Source: Membranipora membranacea
Taxonomy: Eukaryota; Bryozoa; Gymnolaemata; Cheilostomatida; Membraniporidae
Direction: 5' to 3'
Assembly: GCA_914767715.1 (NCBI GenBank)
Contig: OU612068.1
Span: 23,806,001-23,870,000, forward strand
Length of the DNA: 64,000 nucleotides
Numbering within the stretch: position 1 is the stretch's first letter; every line of letters starts with the position of its first letter. Positions 14,307 through 27,068 of this stretch are shown here, piece by piece. The notes beneath the pieces are model-generated. The model made no database searches. It was given only the letters and a program-made list of their open reading frames with translations, and had not been told where the DNA came from. The position numbers and the translations under genes are program-made.

Positions 14307-14312
14307 AATAAA
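14307..14312 (+). promoter_or_regulatory. Polyadenylation signal of RSPH1
   Basis: AATAAA about 180 nt past the RSPH1 stop codon, on the same strand; no earlier canonical signal follows the stop. Confidence 0.6.
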
Positions 14313-17300
14313 TGACAGAGACTAAAAATAACTTTTAATGTACCTGTATTCTGTGTGCCGCTATGACGTTGGCTAATGAGTTCAAGGTTAACAGTTGTGT
14401 AACTCAAACAGATCTTACTCAATACCATCACTCTAAGCAGTGCTCTGAGCTCGGCAACACTTGATCAAGTTCACCACAATTTTTGATTGGTAGATGATAC
14501 TTGGCGAGGAAATGGAAAAATGAAGATGTTCATCATTATCAAACTATGGATGTAGTCAGAATGATTAAAATTTGGCACAAATTTCTATTCATCCCAGTAT
14601 CACACTTGTGTTCATCTTAGCCTTACACTGTTGGCCTGCAAAAGATAAGCTAAGGCTAAAAATTTCTTTGATGCCGTGAAATATCCAATATACAATATTC
14701 TAGAAACACAAAGTGGTCATAAACCATACAGATCTATCAGGAGGAAGATGTCAATGGAATTCATTGATCCTTGTTACTTTGAAATCATCAATTCAAATTT
14801 CATGGAAGAAATTTGGTTTTTTTATGAATATATACATAACCCCTTAATCCTTATATAGTTCTAATATTTATTTGTTGAGCTGATCTTCAAACAACTTCTA
14901 GCCACTCTCTGGAACTAGACTGAAATGACTACAAGCCAATCGGACGAGGCAGGATGGGAGGTCGGTTCAGCTTGGTTCCAGAATTTTCAGCGAAAATAGC
15001 CTGGTACACTGTGGTTTCACTTTTTTTTTCTCCTTCTTCATCTACTTATATTCATCAGACAATTTCATATAATTACCAACCATCTTTTCGTTGATATGTT
15101 TTGTCAAGGAGTAATAGCGTTACTCTGTTACTCCTTGGTTTTGTGCATGGGATTGGCTAGAAAAATTTATCATGGGATACATTTATCTGAACGACTATTC
15201 TGATAGATCGTAAAACAACAACATTATGTAGTAAGCTAAAATAAACCCAACTATGGATGTACTCAAAACCACCTTCTTGAAATTCCTTGTTTTTTTTCAA
15301 AGTTATTTTCAAAGCCCTGTTGTAAGTCCTTTTCATGTCAAGGTGAAATTCTCGTAACCATCTCAAGCCCTTACAGTAGGTTTTTGTGGCCGCCAACAGC
15401 GTCTTTGGGAAAGTCTCATCTGATCTCCATTGATTCAGGTCATTCAGGTGATGTTATGGGGCTCCCTGCACACAATTCAATTTCTTTGGAGAAAATATGA
15501 GCAATCTTGATTTTTAAAAACTTTCATCATCAAATTTAACTCTTCAATAAAGCTGAACCTTATCTGACAAACTGAGCCAGTTTTGTGCAAAAGTTTGATA
15601 GTGAATGAATGTGATCTTCACTTCAAATTTGCCTTGAAATTGGCAAATCTACTCTTCAGGTTTCAGTCAAACTGCCCAAATATTTTCTTCAACCTCAAAA
15701 CACCCAATCTTCAGTAAAATACGCCGTGAGCCCCTGTTATCAAAACATGTGTTGAGTAAGATTTACGATCTAATGACACCAGAGTAAAATTTAACAACTG
15801 AGCCACACCAGTATTCAAAATGTATTGCCATTGGTCCATTTACCCCTGTTAATTGGTTAAATGAATTGCTCAATTTATAGTTGGAGAAAGAAAGTGCCAA
15901 TTTCCTGGTCGAAAACTCTGTCAAATTTTTATTGTCAACTATTTTAATCCCATTAGGATTAATAAAGTCCCCTGCTGGTACTTCGCTGAGACTGATCAGA
16001 TTTTTTTCAAACTTCATGATTGGTCAATTAACTTGGCAACCACCAGGTAAAACTTTGTTTTCTTTTTGACATAAACATAAATTATTTCCTGGCCAACTAA
16101 CAGATCAAAACTTATCTTGTGACATTCAGGACTAGGAACAGATAACCATAAATCATTAGAGTGCTCTAATTTGTGTTTTCTTATGTAGATTGAATGGTCG
16201 TAGTGTGGGTTTTACAGATGATCTGTACCATTTAGTGGAGGGTTTTTCGAGGAATTCCGCTGCACGCATGTATTTAATATGAATCATCGTCCCCCTAATT
16301 ACCCAGTCACCATAAATTATCAACCATGATTAGCGAGAATGTCTTAGTTAGATTACCGTACAAATACGGCAATGTGCCAGAATGAATTTCCCATTACTTA
16401 TTAATACTTAAACTAATGTCGTCTGATTTGCTACCTGGTTGGTACTTTAATTACTGTGCGCAATGAATCCATCCTCGAATTCTCTGATCATGCTGATTTC
16501 AGCCAGCTCAGATTTTGATTTTTATGGCTGCAGGTAACGTTCGAGCCACCTGCGGACCAGTGAGCTGTGCCAGAAATTCAAACCCATTGATGTCTGTTCA
16601 CATCAATGTGGTTTTCAAGAATGTTCTTACCCTGTCTGTTTTTAGTTGGACATCTGCATGTCCTACCACTACTCCATCACAGCAGAAAAGCTTAATGTGA
16701 AGCAAGTCAACAGCTGTTATTTTGTTGCAAAATGAACCCTAAAATGAGTACTATGCAGTCAACAGGAAAAAATATTGGTTTATGAATATTTATTTACAGG
16801 AAAGCAGTAGATTTGGGCTGGTGTCATCGAGTGTAATCATTTGCAGAGTGCCCCCTCCCCCTAACATAGCCCCTGCTTTGGTGATATTTGATCACTACTG
16901 CTGAAGGTTCCAAAGAGCATGAGAGAATGAACTGAGTCCCTCGCATCAATAAATCCCTATTTACCCTATATCTGGTCTAATTGGCTTTATAAAATTATGA
17001 ATCATGCAAGATTATTGTATGTGGTCAACTTTATCTGATGGTAATCTTATGTTAGAAATCTATTTATATAGATGGCAACAACCAGATGGTGAGTGGCTCT
17101 GATTGTTACTAATTATTAAAAACGACTGAGGGATGGAGGAAGTGATGGAGGGAGTATGGGGAGGACCCCTTTTTTTTTATATAATATTTGTAAATGTACC
17201 ACATTTATAACATCTTTGTTGCGCTACATTCTATGGCTGTTTTCACTGTGAATATTTGTGGGGGAGTTCTGCTTAGTAAGGACAACGATACTCCGGCTGT

Positions 17301-19350
17301 CTACCTCATAGGTGGCATGGAAAGGACAGCCATTTTAATTTGCATTTATAATGACATCGCCAATTGGCCATCCATCATGAACCCCATCGACAACCTGAGT
17401 GTATATCATCCACATCCCTAAAGTTTTGTGGCATTTATGATCACAGTATTCTAGTTTATATTATTTATCAGACTCATCCTACAGTCTCGAATATGGCGGA
17501 AAATATCACAGAGTATTCTTATTCTGTGAAATAAGCGCTAACCAACATCATTTAACAATCTGTCTCAAAACCCCAAAAATCATAATATAATAGGCCTACT
17601 ATATTTTTATAATTAAATAAGATAAATTGCAATGGTACAAATTGAACACAAACCTGATCAAAATTGGGAGTTTGATTTAGCAAATTTGATATTAACAGAA
17701 TAACCCAATTTGAGTGACAATGTCCTTGTTGTAAATCGTGTATCACAACAATGCTTTCAAAAACAGCTGTTAGCAAAATTAAGGGTGAGGTGATGTGGAA
17801 AAGAAGAGTTGGAAGCCTACCTAGCCTTGTCATATTTTAGACTGTGCACCCTGAGGGCTATGCTCGAAAACACAGAGGAAGTTTGCTTGGATTGGCCATG
17901 AGAATGTATTCTACAGATAGCCCCAATGCTCAGCTCATCGATTCTTTATGTGAGTGTTTGTGTGTTCTGTGGAATACAGTAGGACGCGATATGCTGTATG
18001 TGTGATCCTATTATTTGTAACAGACCATCTTTTTCCACCAACATGCCCATTTGCATCGCAAAGATGACATCTACATGATTGAAGAGAATCAAACCTACCG
18101 TCGGATGGGGGGGGGAAGGGGGCTCAGACTTACAAACCTACTGATCACGTACACATTTTTTCATTATTTAATCTTGTCTCTGAAAATATTTTTTGCTTGA
18201 CTATGGTATTTTAAGCACCAACTATCCACATAGAACATCAAAAGGTTACCCAAATTTAAAGCGCCCATTGTTGCAATGATGTGATACAGCATATAAAGTA
18301 CCACCATTCACTAGTTTTGAGGGTATTGCTATGGGCTCTGTGCGCATAGTTTCAGTGTATAAGCAATGTTCTTCTTACTTGAATTCGGTCCATGGGGCAT
18401 ATGGCAAAACATAGTGTGGAGATATTGAAATTTCTTAGTCATACATCAGAAGTCTTGCTTCCATACCAACAGAATGACAAAGGCCATAGAATTGGGGAAT
18501 TCATGCAGGGTCTTTGGTATTTTGTAAGCTTGAAGTATGGGAGTTGCCTCTCTTAGTGAAAGGTAGCGCTGGTGTTCCCACAGAAATAGACAATGTCTCA
18601 AACATATCTTGCAGTTGCAGGCAGACCACACAAATTCAATCGAAATTATACAGATATACAACAGACGATGACAATGAACATTTTCTAAATTACTTTCTTG
18701 AAAAATGCCCATCAGCACGATATCAAACTAAAAAATACAGAAGTACATGGGGCAGAGATTCTATTTTACGCTAGGCAGCACTCAAGCTAAATAAACTAGT
18801 GTAATAATTTAAGTTAAATCGCTTCCAGCCAAAGTGACTTTTCACTCCTATTTTTTAAGCCATGTATGCTGTCATCATTTTCAATATCATGGGCATCAGT
18901 ATTTAACACCTTTTTTCACAACATATATCATTTTAGTGATAGAAATAAATCAATCAATCGATGTCATGTACCATGCAGTGGAGACAAGCAACCCAAACAT
19001 GCCCACCTGCATAAATATACATTTGGAGCTATGGAGACAGTTTGCATGACTCTATCATTATGTTAAGAAAAAGGTGAGAGCATTATCACAGAGTAAGGAT
19101 ATATCCCTACTCGGTGACATTATCGTCGGATATCGTTAACATCATGCTGTTTTAATCTGCTAATTTCATCACTATAAGCACTGGTAGACTTCTTTGATCA
19201 CATTATCCCATCTAGGTACCAGCTTGAGGAAACATCGCTGCTCATAGAACCTTGTGGGTTAAGATTAATGGCTCGCTAAGAGGTAATAAAATTTAATTAA
19301 TAGCCTTGCCATATCTGTGTACCAGTCATAAACACTGACACCAGTAAGAC
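14313..19350. other. Intergenic, no gene recognised
   Basis: Five kilobases between the RSPH1 poly(A) signal and the conserved block upstream of the first Asn/Gly gene. Open frames here are short (under 100 codons), AT-driven and lack recognisable motifs or paired splice sites. Poly-T and AT runs occur (around 17170 and 18270). I see no RNA gene. Confidence 0.5.
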
Positions 19351-19412
19351 AAAAATAAGGAAATCACAATTTATATCTCTATGAATTGTCACAGCAGTAC
19401 ATCATAAATCAA
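19351..19412 (+). promoter_or_regulatory. Conserved upstream block, Asn/Gly gene A
   Basis: About 62 bp that also occurs upstream of gene B (25720-25781). The best-kept part, beginning GTCACAGCAGTACATCATAA at 19388, differs at a single base over 25 bp, although flanking DNA has diverged. It lies about 250 bp upstream of the TATA box. It may be an enhancer-like element or simply a remnant of the duplication. Confidence 0.45.
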
Positions 19413-19635
19413 ATCAGTCAGAAGCATATGTCGGAATTAATCACCAAACGGTTTTTTATCCGTTTAACGCGTAAATAGTTTAATAAAACTATGATTCTTT
19501 ATCGTAGGTGCTTAATTTTAATGGTTAGCACTCGTACAAGGTATTAAGGGAGCAAGGCGACCCCTCACAATTGGTGATTAATGGTTGCTAGGCTCTTATG
19601 CTAAGCCAGAGAAAAGCTGTGGAAGGCAAGAAGAG

Positions 19636-19644
19636 TATATAAGG
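19636..19644 (+). promoter_or_regulatory. TATA box, Asn/Gly gene A
   Basis: TATATAAGG, 34 bp before the ATTCGGTCTCTG motif that is shared with gene B at the same spacing. Transcription probably starts near 19668-19672. Confidence 0.7.
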
Positions 19645-19667
19645 AGGTGGAAGTCAGCATAAGATCA

Positions 19668-19750
19668 CAATTCGGTCTCTGCACATCCTCTAGAGAAGCA
19701 ATCAGTCCAAAGGAAAGAGTTCTCTTAAAGACGCCATCAACGAAACATAA
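19668..19750 (+). other. Non-coding first exon, Asn/Gly gene A
   Basis: Runs from the inferred start site to a GTATGT donor at 19751. It shares ATTC(G/A)GTCTCTG and CCTCTAGA with the equivalent exon of gene B. There is no ATG leading into the protein; translation begins in exon 2. The 5' end is inferred from TATA spacing. Confidence 0.55.
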
Positions 19751-20075
19751 GTATGTATTTATATGATTAGGGATCAAACTCATGCTTACATTTGTGAATA
19801 TTTTTCAACACATCATTAATTTATTATATAGATTTATAACTTCCCGCTACTGACTGTAAGGTATATCATTTGCTTCCTTGTCAAAACTTCACCTCCGAAC
19901 ATGAGGGTATATTTATGCCACACAATTCTTGGCAGACAATATCAAATAGACTGTGAGACACCTACATGTTAAAGGTTTTTCTTGACGGAAAACTCATGTA
20001 TTCCACTAAGGACCCTGTACTATCACAATAAAAAACAAAATTTAATTCACCTTATTTTTATTTTAGCATTTCAAG

Positions 20076-21576
20076 ATGAAGACAGCAGTAGTTATTGCAT
20101 TGTGTGTGACAGTGGTGTGTTCGATGCCAACCTTGAGACAAAAGAGAGGTAAGTTTTCTTGTTGGAGTTTCGACTTGACCATGGCCTTGACCTTGACCCA
20201 AATGCCGAATCTTCCATTAGCTCCAAGTTACCCAGATATTCCAGTTGCTGCTCCTTTTGTTTGAGACTACAAAGTGTTTGAATATTTTGGGTTGCCCCCT
20301 CATAATTAAATAATTGAGTAAACTGAACTAATAACCTTGTCATTGTGTTGCCTCAGTACTCACATTTGTGACCTTGAGTCCTTGACATCATGGATATGCT
20401 TTTTTTATATTCATAGAGAGTGGTAACGATAACGGGAACTACAATACAGGGGGAGACCAAATTGGCAGTGATAATGGTAACTATAACACTGGAGGCAAAA
20501 ATGGAAACGAAAATGGAAACTATAACTATGACCCCTCAGCAAGAGCAAAATACGGATACGGGAACGGGAATTACAACTACGGACAATTTGGATACAATGG
20601 AAATGAGAATGGGAATGAAAACCGTGGACCAGGTGCTGCTGGAAACATAAATGGAAACAAAAACCTTGGAGATGGAGCCAACGGAAATGAGAATGGAAAC
20701 GAAAATCGCGGTTCAGGTTTGTACCAACTTAAGTGTAATTTCATCTTCTTGACCTTGTACTGCAACAAACAGCCATTATAAAAGAACTTGATTAGTGTTT
20801 CACATAGACTTAATAATTATTGAGTCTATGGTGTAACTAAACAAATTCTCTTAATGTAATAGTGTTTTTCTACTATTCCAGGTTTTAAAGGTAACGACAA
20901 TGGAAATGAAAATGAAGGAATCGGAAAGAGTGGCAACTCAAACGGAAACGAAAACACAGGATCTGGAAATAGCGGAAATGGAAACGGAAATCAAAATATC
21001 TGTGTGTTTACATGGCGGGGAGTTGTTTGCCACAATGGAAATAACAACGGAAACTTAAACCTTGGCTCGGGAGAACGTGGAAACGGAAACGGTAACACCA
21101 ACTATGGAACTGGAAACAATGGTAATGACAATGGAAATGAAAACAGTGGAAGAGGAGATCAAGGTAACGGCAACGGAAATCTTAATGATGGAAGCGGTGA
21201 CAGAGGAAATACCAACGGAAATGAAAACTCAGGCTCCGGAGATAGTGGAAATGGTAACGGAAATGCAAACTCAGGAGCAGGAGACCACGGAAATATCAAC
21301 GGAAATGCAAATACTGGATGCGGGGACAATGGAAATGCAAACGGAAATGTCAATACAGCAAACGGTGACTCAGGAAATGAGAATGGAAATCATAACACCG
21401 GCTGCGGAGACAACGGTAATGAAAATGGAAATTACAACAATGGAGGAGATCACGGAAACGCAAACGGAAACCAAAACATTGGAGGAGCCAGTAATGGAAA
21501 CGGAAACGGAAGTGGAAACACTGGTGGAAACAGCGGAAACGGAAACGGAAATGGCAATGTCAGCTATCCAGGGTAA
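20076..21576 (+). CDS. Secreted Asn/Gly 14-residue repeat protein A
   Basis: Coding exons 20076-20148, 20417-20716, 20882-21576; 355 residues, all introns in phase 1. I do not recognise the family. Exon 2 encodes a signal peptide (MKTAVVIALCVTVVCS) and a short propeptide ending RQKR, a furin-type site. The rest is almost entirely a 14-residue repeat of form GNxNGNxNxGxG(D/N)x, about 20 units, broken by a Tyr-rich stretch in exon 3 and, in exon 4, by CVFTWRGVVC, a likely disulfide loop. Three later units carry a Cys or Cys-like position (TGCGDN). The end is NVSYPG. There are almost no hydrophobic residues in the repeats, so a solenoid with Asn ladders, a hydrated gel-like structural protein or a disordered chain are all possible. 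It is a secreted product by signal peptide; cell type and role unknown. The donor after exon 3 (GTTTGT) is weak. Confidence 0.85.
20417..21570 (+). repeat. 42-bp coding repeat array, gene A
   Basis: The 14-residue unit corresponds to 42 bp. Because 42 is a multiple of three and the units are A/G-rich on this strand, other frames on both strands stay open as well, which creates long false ORFs. Unit length is kept at 14 with a few 13-residue exceptions near the C-terminus. Confidence 0.8.
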
Positions 21577-22350
21577 TGTCAAAGTGACAACAATTTTCAA
21601 TTTAGCCGAACTTTGTTACTACACGTCCTAATCTCACTCTCTCAAATGGACGTGAGATTAGATTTAACTAAACAAAAGATTAGAAATCATCATTGTTCTA
21701 TTTACTGTTAAATTTAAAAAGATGGAAGGCAGTGCTGGACACTTAACCAAACATATTTTTTTTACTTTCTTATGATGACTTTTTGCTTTTACGAAATAAT
21801 ATCTTCTACAGTTCATTGTTTGGAACATTTATATTTTAAATTTATCCAGTTATACTAATTGTGTCTCAACTGTTATACTGTTACTAACAAAAATTACAAA
21901 TTATGATAACATTTACATAGATTTCTGCAGTGCAAGTACACACCGGATAAAGAATCAACAGAATCAAACTCAAAATTTTGATAAGAGATGATTGTCCTAA
22001 TTATTATTGGAGTCAAGATTTAGAAAATTTCCTGCGAGCAGAATAACGTAATTCAACCCAAAATAATGTTTGTCTTGGAAGGGTCATATTGGCACAAAGA
22101 TAGCATGATGTTTCAATTTCATGGTTCCAATTTTGAGGACAAAACTCTCAAACCCTGAAACACACAGCCAGGGTGAGAGGAACATTTCTAAATTGCAGGG
22201 AGATTTACTGTTATGAGCAGGCAAAAAGTAAAAGAGAATTAAGCACTGGTCATTATTGTCTGTCAGAGAAGTTACTTCAGAGCTTAATTACAGCTATAGG
22301 CACGCAAACAGCTATACCCACTGATATGAATTCATGGATTAGTGGTAAAA

Positions 22351-22865
22351 TAGACAGTTTTCTGAGCTCTGATTTAGGCCTCAATTCGGAGTTGTCCTCT
22401 CTCTAGTTCGGTACTTTTAACCCACACCACACAAGAAAAACCTGCTGAAAAGAGGGTTATCTTGATAACCGCTTATAGTAGGATATATATCTTTTTGATT
22501 CAGAGTCTGCAGCATTGAAAACTCATATGGACATAGTTTGGGAAATAACTTAAATATTTCGATAGACAATTATAGCATTTTATGCCTGTTTTGCGGACAA
22601 TTTGGCAGAATTTTCATGAGTTTCGTCACTAAAATTAAGATTTATCAACATTCAAGCCTCCAATGATTTGGAAACCCTGTCTAACAGGGTTTTCAATGGT
22701 GCCTGAATGACTCTGAATCAAAACTCATTATTATCCTCACATAAGCGGTTTTCAAGATAACCCTCTTTCAGCAGGTTTTTCCTATGCAGCGTTGGTTAAA
22801 AGTACCAAACTGGAGAGTGGACAACTCCGAATTGAGGCATAAATACGAGCTCAGAAAACTATCTA
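22351..22865. mobile_element. Foldback MITE, copy 2
   Basis: 515 bp, similar to 5490-6003 along its length, with the same inverted ends (TAGACAGTTTTCTGAGCTC; right end slightly diverged, CTATCTA) and TA at both borders. Confidence 0.8.
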
Positions 22866-23451
22866 TACATAGCACGGCTATTTGTGGAGAAATTCCATCA
22901 GTATATAACTTTGTGTCAGTAATTAGATCTATCAAAGATTCTGACAGCTTTTATGTTATGCATTGACTGACGTCCCAGTAACAACCTTAAAAACTCAGGC
23001 AAGCTATTTGACAAATGTTTATAAGGGGTCGTCTGTAGCATTACTGAACTTTTGAACCAATCAAAGATGAGAAATTGTTTCCAGCGATCATACATAAATT
23101 GCCATACGCTTGTTCTGGGTCAGATATGGTCCACAATCCAAATCCCAATCCGAAGTATATTCAATGGCTAAAGCTATTTTTGAAACTTTATACAGGCTCT
23201 AGTTTAAAATGCCATGACATATTTTAGTCTTCACATGTCACAACGTAAAGCTGACTCCTGACGCACCTCTCTACCTTACTGTGCTGTCTGCTGTTTCAGA
23301 TGAAATTGTATCTCCAACAGTAAAACATGTTTAAACAGTTTCCTATTGCTAATTTACCTTGGGTGCTCAATTTTCTCCAATTAATCTGACTCAGCCATCT
23401 GCATTGCTAAAAAAAGCAATTCATACTAAGTTTCTTGTTACGACATTATGA

Positions 23452-23830
23452 GTACTGATGGCAAATTGTCAGATTTTGGCGAGACGGGACGAAACTAAGA
23501 CAGCAACAAAATTCGAGACGAGACCTATACCGATGCCGATGCCGATAAAATTGAAAACTGCACTTTATTGGCATATTGGAAATTGAATATGATACAGAAA
23601 TGACTTCACTAATTTTGATATTATCATTTTGGAAGATCAGCGGTCACGATAATACATCATCATACAGTATAGTTAGGTGCTGACTGTACGTATGGCCCCT
23701 TGAGTAGTCATCATAACAATGATTATATAATGAACAAGTCTCGACATGTGTCTGTCTTGTCGAGACGAGACAGTGTCTCGAGGAGACAAGTCTCACGAGA
23801 CCGGGACTGAGAAATTGCCACCACTAGTTA
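23452..23830. mobile_element. GAGAC-rich foldback element
   Basis: Imperfect inverted termini: ACTGATGGCAAATTGTCAG at the left, and at the right the complement of CTAGTGGTGGCAATTTCTCAG. Both ends run into GAGAC/GTCTC-rich sequence. No ORF. Probably a non-autonomous DNA transposon, perhaps hAT-like; class uncertain. Confidence 0.5.
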
Positions 23831-25719
23831 TTCGCATTAAAGTCCCTGCTATGATATGTTGTGACTCTTGTTGTGCTACTGCTATGTGACGGTATCACCA
23901 ATCAAGGCACACACACATATTGCTTATAAGGTTAGATATGAAGTTTAAATGCCATTTGATTTGTCCCGATGCTTCTGCTTACCACTCTTACCACTATGCT
24001 GATGACACGAAGCACCTCTGAAATTCTGTTCAATGCAGCTCTCAAACTGTGTGCTGACGATGTGGACAGCATTGATAGTATGGTAAGCAAAGATTGTTGT
24101 CATATGTTTCATTAAAGGTAGGAAACATTTTATTAACATTTTTTAGGAATTATATTCCCAAAATATGGTAATTATGCTTAATTCTTAAATGTACCTCTAC
24201 AATTTTATTGCAAGATATCAGATCTGATTCCTTTGAAAATATTATACTTATTATGCTTTTCAAATCACATAAAATTTAATCTTGTTCCTGGAATGAGAAA
24301 ATGTTTTACGTGATTAGGAAAGCTTTCAAACCAAAATAAGCTATAAATGGCCGTAAATATAGGGTTAGTACCTGAGAGATGTGCGAGTTATAATAAAATA
24401 CTCAATTTGGAGTTTGGACCACCATTTGAGAATGAGCAATAGATTTACACAAATTCCACGTAAATAACATTTTTCAAAACAAAATAAGATAGTTGTTTTC
24501 TCACGATCAAAGAGAAGATAATGCCTAAGAGGTTGAGGGTCCCTGATGGTAATCTAGTGTTCTATTTGGATAAATTCTGTGTTCTGTTGTGTGATGACGC
24601 AATTACATATATACTATATACATGTATATATATAATATATAAATGTGAAGATGAATCCCAAACTAAGATGACGTAGAAGGAATAATTATTACATTTTCAA
24701 AGCGATTTAAAGTCATTGACAGCAAAATTCAAAATGGAAACCTGAATCTAAATGATCCATCTTGGAGCGTTTTTAAACTATTTGTAATGAAATGCTATGC
24801 TGATTTTCATAATTTTATTTGAGTCCCAATTCAAGGCGTTATTATAAAGCGTTAATAATTTTATGATGTGGTCTATCCAAAGAGTTGGTCTATCCCAGCT
24901 AATGGTGAGTGTAATAAATCAGCCGTGCCTGAGTACTTGGTAACATGAAAAAACCTTCTTCAAAGGACGTTAAAGTATGGTGCTTCAGACTATCAGTAAG
25001 TTGTCGCTGTTGTATCAACAGGGATGTCTTTCAATTCAAAACAGCCAAAATCAATATCTGATGGTTCATGGGAGACCTGCCAGGGTCGCGCTTACACATA
25101 AATGGAACTATCTACGGATGGATGGTTTTATTACTATCACTAACCAAAAAAGCCGTGAAATTCATTGTAGACATGGTCAAAAGACAAAACATAGAAAAAT
25201 CAGGTCTCTGTGGTAAAAGTTAACAAATTATATTGTTAAGTGTGAGAATCAGATGTCGTAAAAAGCAGTCTTGGCTCCAAGCACCTCTATTCGTTATGAG
25301 TGAGCGATTTGGGAACAGATTGGTCTTATTGAAAGATCATTTATTGAGCGAGAATTTTGAGCAAAGTGATAGCGATAATTTGCTTTAAAAACATCACTCA
25401 TTCAAATTGAAAGCCCCCTCTGGGTAGCAGAGTTGAGTTATCAATCAGTAACCGTGTGGTCCAATCAGTAGTGCTGTGTACTCTCTTGAAAAATGCCAAG
25501 GAGAACTACTGTGCGCTATTCACAGAAATATGTATGTAAGAAATAAGTTTTTCCATCCCACTAATTTTAATTCAATTCCGTAGGCTGATTACCTCAGGAC
25601 AGTTGATGGATAGATGATTTATTTTTTCCCTGTAATGCACTCAGAAATGAACTTAATAGCCAAACGTATGTACTATGTACCAGGCTAATTCTTGACGGAT
25701 CTTGGCAATTGGTTAGAAA

Positions 25720-25781
25720 AAAAATCAGGAAATGAAAATTTATTTCTTCACGGGTAGTCACAGCAATACATCATAAATCAA
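25720..25781 (+). promoter_or_regulatory. Conserved upstream block, Asn/Gly gene B
   Basis: Counterpart of 19351-19412; GTCACAGCAATACATCATAA starts at 25757, about 310 bp upstream of the gene B TATA box. Confidence 0.45.
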
Positions 25782-26069
25782 GTTATCACAGATTTGTAGG
25801 TATTTTGGTGATAGTCTGATTGATATCTGACTTAAACAGTGACATGTTAATTTGTTTGATGCATCTGATGAAATGAATCATAAAATAAATTTCATTAGTA
25901 AAAATACCATAAAACTGTTCCTCATTGTGGGTAATTAACTTTTCTTGCCAGCAATCATACCGAACCCTGAGATGAGGAGGGAGGGGGTGCGACCTTCCAC
26001 GCTGCAGTTGATCCGTGGATACTCGTCTTACATGCTAATCCAGTGCAATGCCGTGGAACCCCAGAGGGG

Positions 26070-26078
26070 TATATAAGG
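26070..26078 (+). promoter_or_regulatory. TATA box, Asn/Gly gene B
   Basis: TATATAAGG, again exactly 34 bp before the shared ATTCAGTCTCTG motif. The predicted start overlaps TCATTC at 26102, a good initiator match. Confidence 0.75.
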
Positions 26079-26101
26079 GCCTGCTTAACAACACAACATC
26101 A

Positions 26102-26182
26102 TCATTCAGTCTCTGAAGCACCTCTAGAAGAGCATTCAGGAGCATTAAGAGATTTATCTGAAGACGATATCAGCAAAAAAAG
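26102..26182 (+). other. Non-coding first exon, Asn/Gly gene B
   Basis: From the inferred initiator to the GTATGT donor at 26183. Homologous at both ends to the first exon of gene A, with insertions and deletions between. No coding ATG. Confidence 0.55.
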
Positions 26183-27068
26183 GTATGTATCACAGTCAGA
26201 GGCAGAAGTCAGGATATACAAAACAAAAGATAAATAGTTTTGTTTTATTTATTTTGTTTTTTTTATGTGCCATACTTTTGATGCTATCAACCTAATACAG
26301 GATGGATATTAGAGATTAGGCAATAAACAAACTTCAAACTTATAACTTCTATAGAGCTGGTTTGATATCGATTTTCAGTCTCGGATAGTTGATAAACATT
26401 TAGGCTTTACAAAATTTATAATTGTATAATAATCACCAAACTTGATTTTTGAGAAACTTAGATAAAAAATGATATGAGGCAATCATTTTAGTTACTTGGT
26501 GTTGGTGCCACAAATTTTTTGTCAAATGTTGAATTCATTGAATGACGACTTCAGCATATAGTCTGATGTTTTTGTTATGCATAAATTACTGGACCTGAAT
26601 ATTATTATGATAACAATATACATAGCGATAAGGTAACTGATGAATTTATTTATTTTCCTATTGCTGTAATCAATAACAACTAGTATCCATGCCGTCCCTC
26701 GTCACAGCATATTTATTTAACCTGATTTGCTGTAATGTCTTTGGCTCGTTTTGGAAAAAATCCATCCAGGGATATATTTTCTGCCAAATAAAATAGTGTG
26801 TATATGTAGTTAGATGTAAAATACTTTTTAGCCACATAATGCAGTTTAAGGTTTTTAAAAGAAAACTGTAGAATGTAAATAGACGTACATGAGGTTTTTT
26901 TTTAAATTGTTAAACCTCTCCATATAGGGAAACAATGAAAAGAAACAGGCCTTTGTTGAAAGCGGCAGGTCAACTTTTTTTGAAAAGAATAATAATAATA
27001 ATGCATAATGCTTTCAAGATGCACCCAATAATCAACTGCTCCGTTTATTTTCATTTTAGCATTTCAAG

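Larger units (their letters stand above)
21577..25719. other. Intergenic between Asn/Gly genes
   Basis: Four kilobases with no recognised gene. It contains the second MITE copy (22351-22865), a GAGAC-rich foldback (23452-23830) and an AT microsatellite-like run near 24605-24642. The first 300 bp match the 3' flank of gene B in patches (AAGGCAGTGCTGGA, AAACATATTTTTT), so the duplication extends past the stop codon. No canonical AATAAA was found close to the gene A stop. Confidence 0.5.

Noticed and set aside
15157-19066. Several 60-90-codon ORFs in 14.3-19.3 kb
   Set aside because: No motifs, no paired splice sites, no similarity that I recognise; length is expected by chance.
21062-21631. 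Long alternative-frame and antisense ORFs over the Asn/Gly exons (also at 28080-28412 and 28438-28893)
   Set aside because: They arise because the 42-bp repeat keeps other frames open; they start inside exons, lack splice logic, and give low-complexity Met/Glu/Thr or Phe/Pro products.
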